This document shows, one piece after another, positions 43,166 to 45,662 of a stretch of 45,662 nt of DNA. The DNA comes from UBA3496 sp964558115 (GTDB lineage: Bacteria > UBA8248), in assembly GCA_964558115.1 (NCBI GenBank), contig CAZLCI010000011.1:1-45662 (forward strand), written 5' to 3'. The stretch's first letter is position 1. Each line of letters begins with the position of its first letter. The notes below the pieces were generated by a model. The model was given only the letters and a program-made list of their open reading frames with translations. It searched no databases and was not told the origin of the DNA. The position numbers and the translations under genes were made by a program.

Positions 43166-43552
43166 ATGAATAATATTTTTTTTGATCATGTACATATAAT
43201 TAGTCAAAACCCAGAAGAATCTGCAAAATGGTTCGAAGAAATTCTTGGAGGGGAAAAAGCAGAAACTGTTGAAATTCAAGGAGCACCTCAAATATATGTT
43301 TTATTTGAAGGGGCAAAAGTAATTATTCGAGGACAGAGAAATAGAGAAACAGCATATGACAAAAATGAAGTTCAATGGGGCACTGATCACTTTGCATTTC
43401 AGGTCAAATCAAATTTCCATGAATACTGTGATGATTTAAAATCTAAAGGGGTAAAATTTACACTTGAGCCGACTCAATTTAACCCTTCAACTTTGATTGC
43501 CTTCATTGAAGCACCAGACGGAGTAAGCATTGAACTGCTTCAGAGAAAATAA
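43166..43552 (+). CDS. VOC (glyoxalase/dioxygenase) superfamily protein
   Basis: A 128-residue single-domain protein with two beta-alpha-beta-beta-beta modules. FFDHVHIISQNPEESAKWFEEILGG is the first module, with His at the metal position; WGTDHFAFQV and IEAPDGVSIELLQRK, with His and Glu, supply the further ligands expected of the vicinal-oxygen-chelate fold. It could be a glyoxalase I-like lyase, which suits its hydrolase neighbour, or a dioxygenase. AAGGGA precedes the ATG. Its end carries the GGAG ribosome site of the following gene and overlaps it by 23 nt. Confidence 0.88.
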   Translation: MNNIFFDHVHIISQNPEESAKWFEEILGGEKAETVEIQGAPQIYVLFEGAKVIIRGQRNRETAYDKNEVQWGTDHFAFQVKSNFHEYCDDLKSKGVKFTLEPTQFNPSTLIAFIEAPDGVSIELLQRK

Positions 43553-44558
43553 ATATCCTATATTAATTTTAGTTCTTATAACATTTTTATTTTTCAAAGA
43601 ATCTGTCTTTTCAGAAAATAGGGAAATTTTTCCTGAAACTCCTCTCGGTATGGATGAGGTGCCTATTCCTGACAAAAACGTCATAACCAGATCAAAATAC
43701 GAATTAGGAAAAATGCTTTTTTTTGAAAAACGACTATCTCTCGACAATACTGTTTCATGTGCCAGTTGCCACAACCCTAAATACGGATTTAGCAACAACA
43801 GACAATATGGAGTAGGCATAGGAGGAAAGTTGGGGAAAAGAAATGTCCCTACAATTATTAATGCTGCATATAATGACTTTCAGTTTTGGGACGGAAGAGC
43901 AAAAAGTTTAGAAGAACAAGCAAAATCTCCTATCTTGGAAAAATCAGAAATGGGAGCTAATTTAGATAAGATAATACAATTTCTTGAAAATACTCCGATC
44001 TATAAAGATAAATTCAAATCTGCTTTTGGGAAAAAAACAATTAACCTCGAATTAATTGTTAGTGCGATAGCTAGTTTTGAGAGAACTATCTTGTCTGGAA
44101 ATTCTCCTTTCGATTATTGGAAATATGGAGGCAAAAAAAACGCAATTTCTGAAGAAGCTAAGAAAGGATTTTTGATTTTCAAAAAAAAAGGGAAATGTGT
44201 TAAGTGTCATTTAGTCGATGAATTTAGCGCTCCTTTTACTGACAACCAATTTCATAACTTAGGGATAGGCCTTGATAAGGGGAAACGTGAAATTGGAAGA
44301 GAGGCAGTAACTCGAAGAAAAATTGATAAGGGGAAATTTAAAACTCCAACTCTTAGAAATATCTCTCAAACTTCTCCTTACATGCATGACGGACGTTTCA
44401 AAACTTTGAGAGAAGTTATTGATTTCTATGTCCAAGGTGGAATAGAAAATCCAAACTTAGATCCAGATATGGGAAAGTTAGATCTTACAGAAAAAGAAAA
44501 GCTGAATCTAGAATCTTTTTTAAGAACTCTTGATGGAAAGATTATTAAAATAAAATGA
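43530..44558 (+). CDS. Di-heme cytochrome c peroxidase (CcpA/MauG family)
   Basis: A 342-residue exported protein. The signal peptide is at residues 8-29. Two heme motifs are CASCH (77-81) and CVKCH (223-227). FWDGRAKSLEEQAKSPI, FERTILSGNSPFDYW and TPTLRNISQTSPYMHDGRFKTLREVIDFY are the family signatures of bacterial di-heme peroxidases, which reduce hydrogen peroxide in the periplasm with electrons from cytochrome c. MauG-type oxidation is an alternative role. The TTG start is decided by GGAG 6 nt upstream, inside the VOC gene. It overlaps the next cytochrome gene by 4 nt (ATGA). Confidence 0.92.
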   Translation: MNCFRENKYPILILVLITFLFFKESVFSENREIFPETPLGMDEVPIPDKNVITRSKYELGKMLFFEKRLSLDNTVSCASCHNPKYGFSNNRQYGVGIGGKLGKRNVPTIINAAYNDFQFWDGRAKSLEEQAKSPILEKSEMGANLDKIIQFLENTPIYKDKFKSAFGKKTINLELIVSAIASFERTILSGNSPFDYWKYGGKKNAISEEAKKGFLIFKKKGKCVKCHLVDEFSAPFTDNQFHNLGIGLDKGKREIGREAVTRRKIDKGKFKTPTLRNISQTSPYMHDGRFKTLREVIDFYVQGGIENPNLDPDMGKLDLTEKEKLNLESFLRTLDGKIIKIK

Positions 44559-45304
44559 ATTTCAATAAACTATTTCCTTTATTCATAATTCTCACGTCTC
44601 TAATTTTCATAATTGAAAAAAAGACTATATCTGAAAGCAGAACTTTCCTACAAAAAAAAGTTAAAATTAACAAAAAAGATCAAGAAAATCTACTTTTTTC
44701 TCTTGGATGTAATAGTTGCCATACATTCCAAGGACCCTCAGAGAAAATTCCTTTAAATGCAAGAAAGAAAATCAAAGGCCCTAATTTATGGATAGCAGGG
44801 AACAAATATCAAAAGAAATATTTAGAAACTTGGTTACAAAAACCTACTCCTATAAGAGGTGTTGTTTGGGGAACCATGAAAAAAGGACCTTTTCAGCATC
44901 CCTCACTTCCCTCTCAAAAAGCAAAAATTATTTCTTCTCTTTTGCAAAACTATAAAGACTTACAAATAAGAACGGGAACTGTTCCTAAGTGGAAAAAAAT
45001 GCCAAGAAGAATGCTTCGCAGAGCAAGAATTTTATTTCAAAAAAAGACCCCTTGTTACTCCTGTCATAAAGTTTATATAAGAAAAACTGTATATAGAACA
45101 CCTATCAAAGTCGGAGGAGAAAGCGGTCCTTCATTTATAAACGCAGGAAAAAGATTAAAAGCCGATTTCATCTACTTTTTCTTAAAGAATCCAAAAAGAT
45201 ATAATCCCAATGGAAGAATGCCTGTTTTTGGAGACAAAGCTTTCCACGTATTAAATGAAACTGATATGGTTGCATTATCTGCTTACATTATGTCTTTCAG
45301 GTGA
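44555..45304 (+). CDS. Exported diheme c-type cytochrome
   Basis: A 249-residue protein with a hydrophobic N terminus (about residues 5-21) and two cytochrome c domains. Heme sites are CNSCH (52-56) and CYSCH (167-171). The second domain ends with GRMPVFG, a likely axial Met, and DMVALSAYIMSF is a typical class I C-terminal helix; WGTMKKGP may hold the first axial Met. The segment GPNLWIAGNKYQKKYLETWL recalls cytochromes of oxidase or sulfur-oxidation complexes. It is translationally coupled to the peroxidase (ATGA) and probably donates electrons to it. No named family is claimed. Confidence 0.87.
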   Translation: MNFNKLFPLFIILTSLIFIIEKKTISESRTFLQKKVKINKKDQENLLFSLGCNSCHTFQGPSEKIPLNARKKIKGPNLWIAGNKYQKKYLETWLQKPTPIRGVVWGTMKKGPFQHPSLPSQKAKIISSLLQNYKDLQIRTGTVPKWKKMPRRMLRRARILFQKKTPCYSCHKVYIRKTVYRTPIKVGGESGPSFINAGKRLKADFIYFFLKNPKRYNPNGRMPVFGDKAFHVLNETDMVALSAYIMSFR

Positions 45305-45311
45305 ATAGAAA

Positions 45312-45662
45312 ATGAAAACAAAAGTCATTTTTAGCTTTCTATTATTATTTTGTTCATCTTTTGTAAATTCAGGATATACAGAAGATAAGTTTAAGGAAAC
45401 AAGAGAGATCTTCAATTGGCATTGTTCTCAGTGCCATGGTCCTTTGGGAAATGGAAAAGGAGTTAATAACAATAACAGATTACCCGTCAGTCCCCGAAAT
45501 TTGACTGACGGAAAAGATATGTCTCAATTCTCTAATGCAGATATGATTCGTACTATAACTAAAGGTGGTCCATCCAATGATTTATCTCCTATAATGCCTT
45601 CTTGGGGAAACACTATTTCTGAAAAAGAGATTAAAAATCTCGTCCTCTTTATTAGACATTTA
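45312..45662 (+). CDS. c-type cytochrome, cut by the window end
   Basis: An open frame begins with ATG at 45312, 7 nt after the previous gene, and continues for 117 codons to the edge. It has a signal peptide (residues 4-20, FSFLLLFCSSFVNS), the heme motif CSQCHGPLGNGKG (from residue 38), RNLTDGKDM, and IMPSWGNTISEKEIKNLVLFIRHL with the axial Met. This is a standard single-domain class I cytochrome c pattern, and the remaining length is unknown. It belongs to the same cytochrome operon as the peroxidase. Confidence 0.88.
   Translation, partial: MKTKVIFSFLLLFCSSFVNSGYTEDKFKETREIFNWHCSQCHGPLGNGKGVNNNNRLPVSPRNLTDGKDMSQFSNADMIRTITKGGPSNDLSPIMPSWGNTISEKEIKNLVLFIRHL

Overview
The window is A+T-rich DNA (by eye about two thirds A+T) from a Gram-negative bacterium. 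An RND efflux pump with its membrane-fusion protein, a PBP4-type periplasmic peptidase, lipoproteins and several exported c-type cytochromes indicate two membranes and a respiratory lifestyle. Class II (B12-dependent) ribonucleotide reductase and a free-standing B12-binding mutase domain point to a cobalamin user. Two UGA-interrupted genes point to selenocysteine coding. The mix resembles uncultivated marine proteobacterial, SAR324-like or deltaproteobacterial-like genomes, but that placement is a guess from gene content only. UGA is an ordinary stop in many other genes here (recJ, midA, leuB, the cytochrome c peroxidase, the fusion protein), so this is not a reassigned-code organism.

Layout. 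1-11060, minus strand: a long, tightly packed run moaD-moaE-livF-trpF-trpB-trpA-leuC-leuD-leuB-asd-mtnP-hemL-ftsB, ending at a cut initiator tRNA. 11146-20586: midA, recJ, a PBP4-type carboxypeptidase, an exported selenocysteine peroxiredoxin-like protein, a peptide ABC transporter without ATPases, a two-heme lipoprotein and a B12-binding mutase subunit. 20820-29146: a membrane FeS oxidoreductase of the EtfAB:quinone type, a class IV aminotransferase, lipoamide dehydrogenase and nrdJ, whose upstream region carries a cluster of DnaA-box-like sites. 29145-34806, minus: a compact operon of Zn-alcohol dehydrogenase, QueF, a molybdenum hydroxylase large subunit, a selenocysteine AhpD/CMD-type protein and a flavin monooxygenase, closed by tandem terminators. 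34889-42390, minus: RND pump and fusion protein, pyruvate dehydrogenase E1 beta and alpha, and a RibD-C/DHFR-like reductase. 42496-45662, plus: a metallo-beta-lactamase hydrolase, a VOC protein and three c-type cytochrome genes, the last cut by the window end.

The most notable signals are two genes that would otherwise be read as broken. At 16057-16059 an in-frame UGA sits exactly at the peroxidatic position of a peroxiredoxin-like protein (FYRGHF-U-GHC). At 30616-30618 another sits at the second position of the AhpD CxxC motif (C-N-N-U). Each UGA is followed, 14 or 15 nt later, by a perfect 6-bp hairpin whose small loop contains GU, the geometry of bacterial SECIS elements. The second selenoprotein lies in an undescribed-looking oxidoreductase operon. 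The window itself contains no selA, selB, selC or selD.
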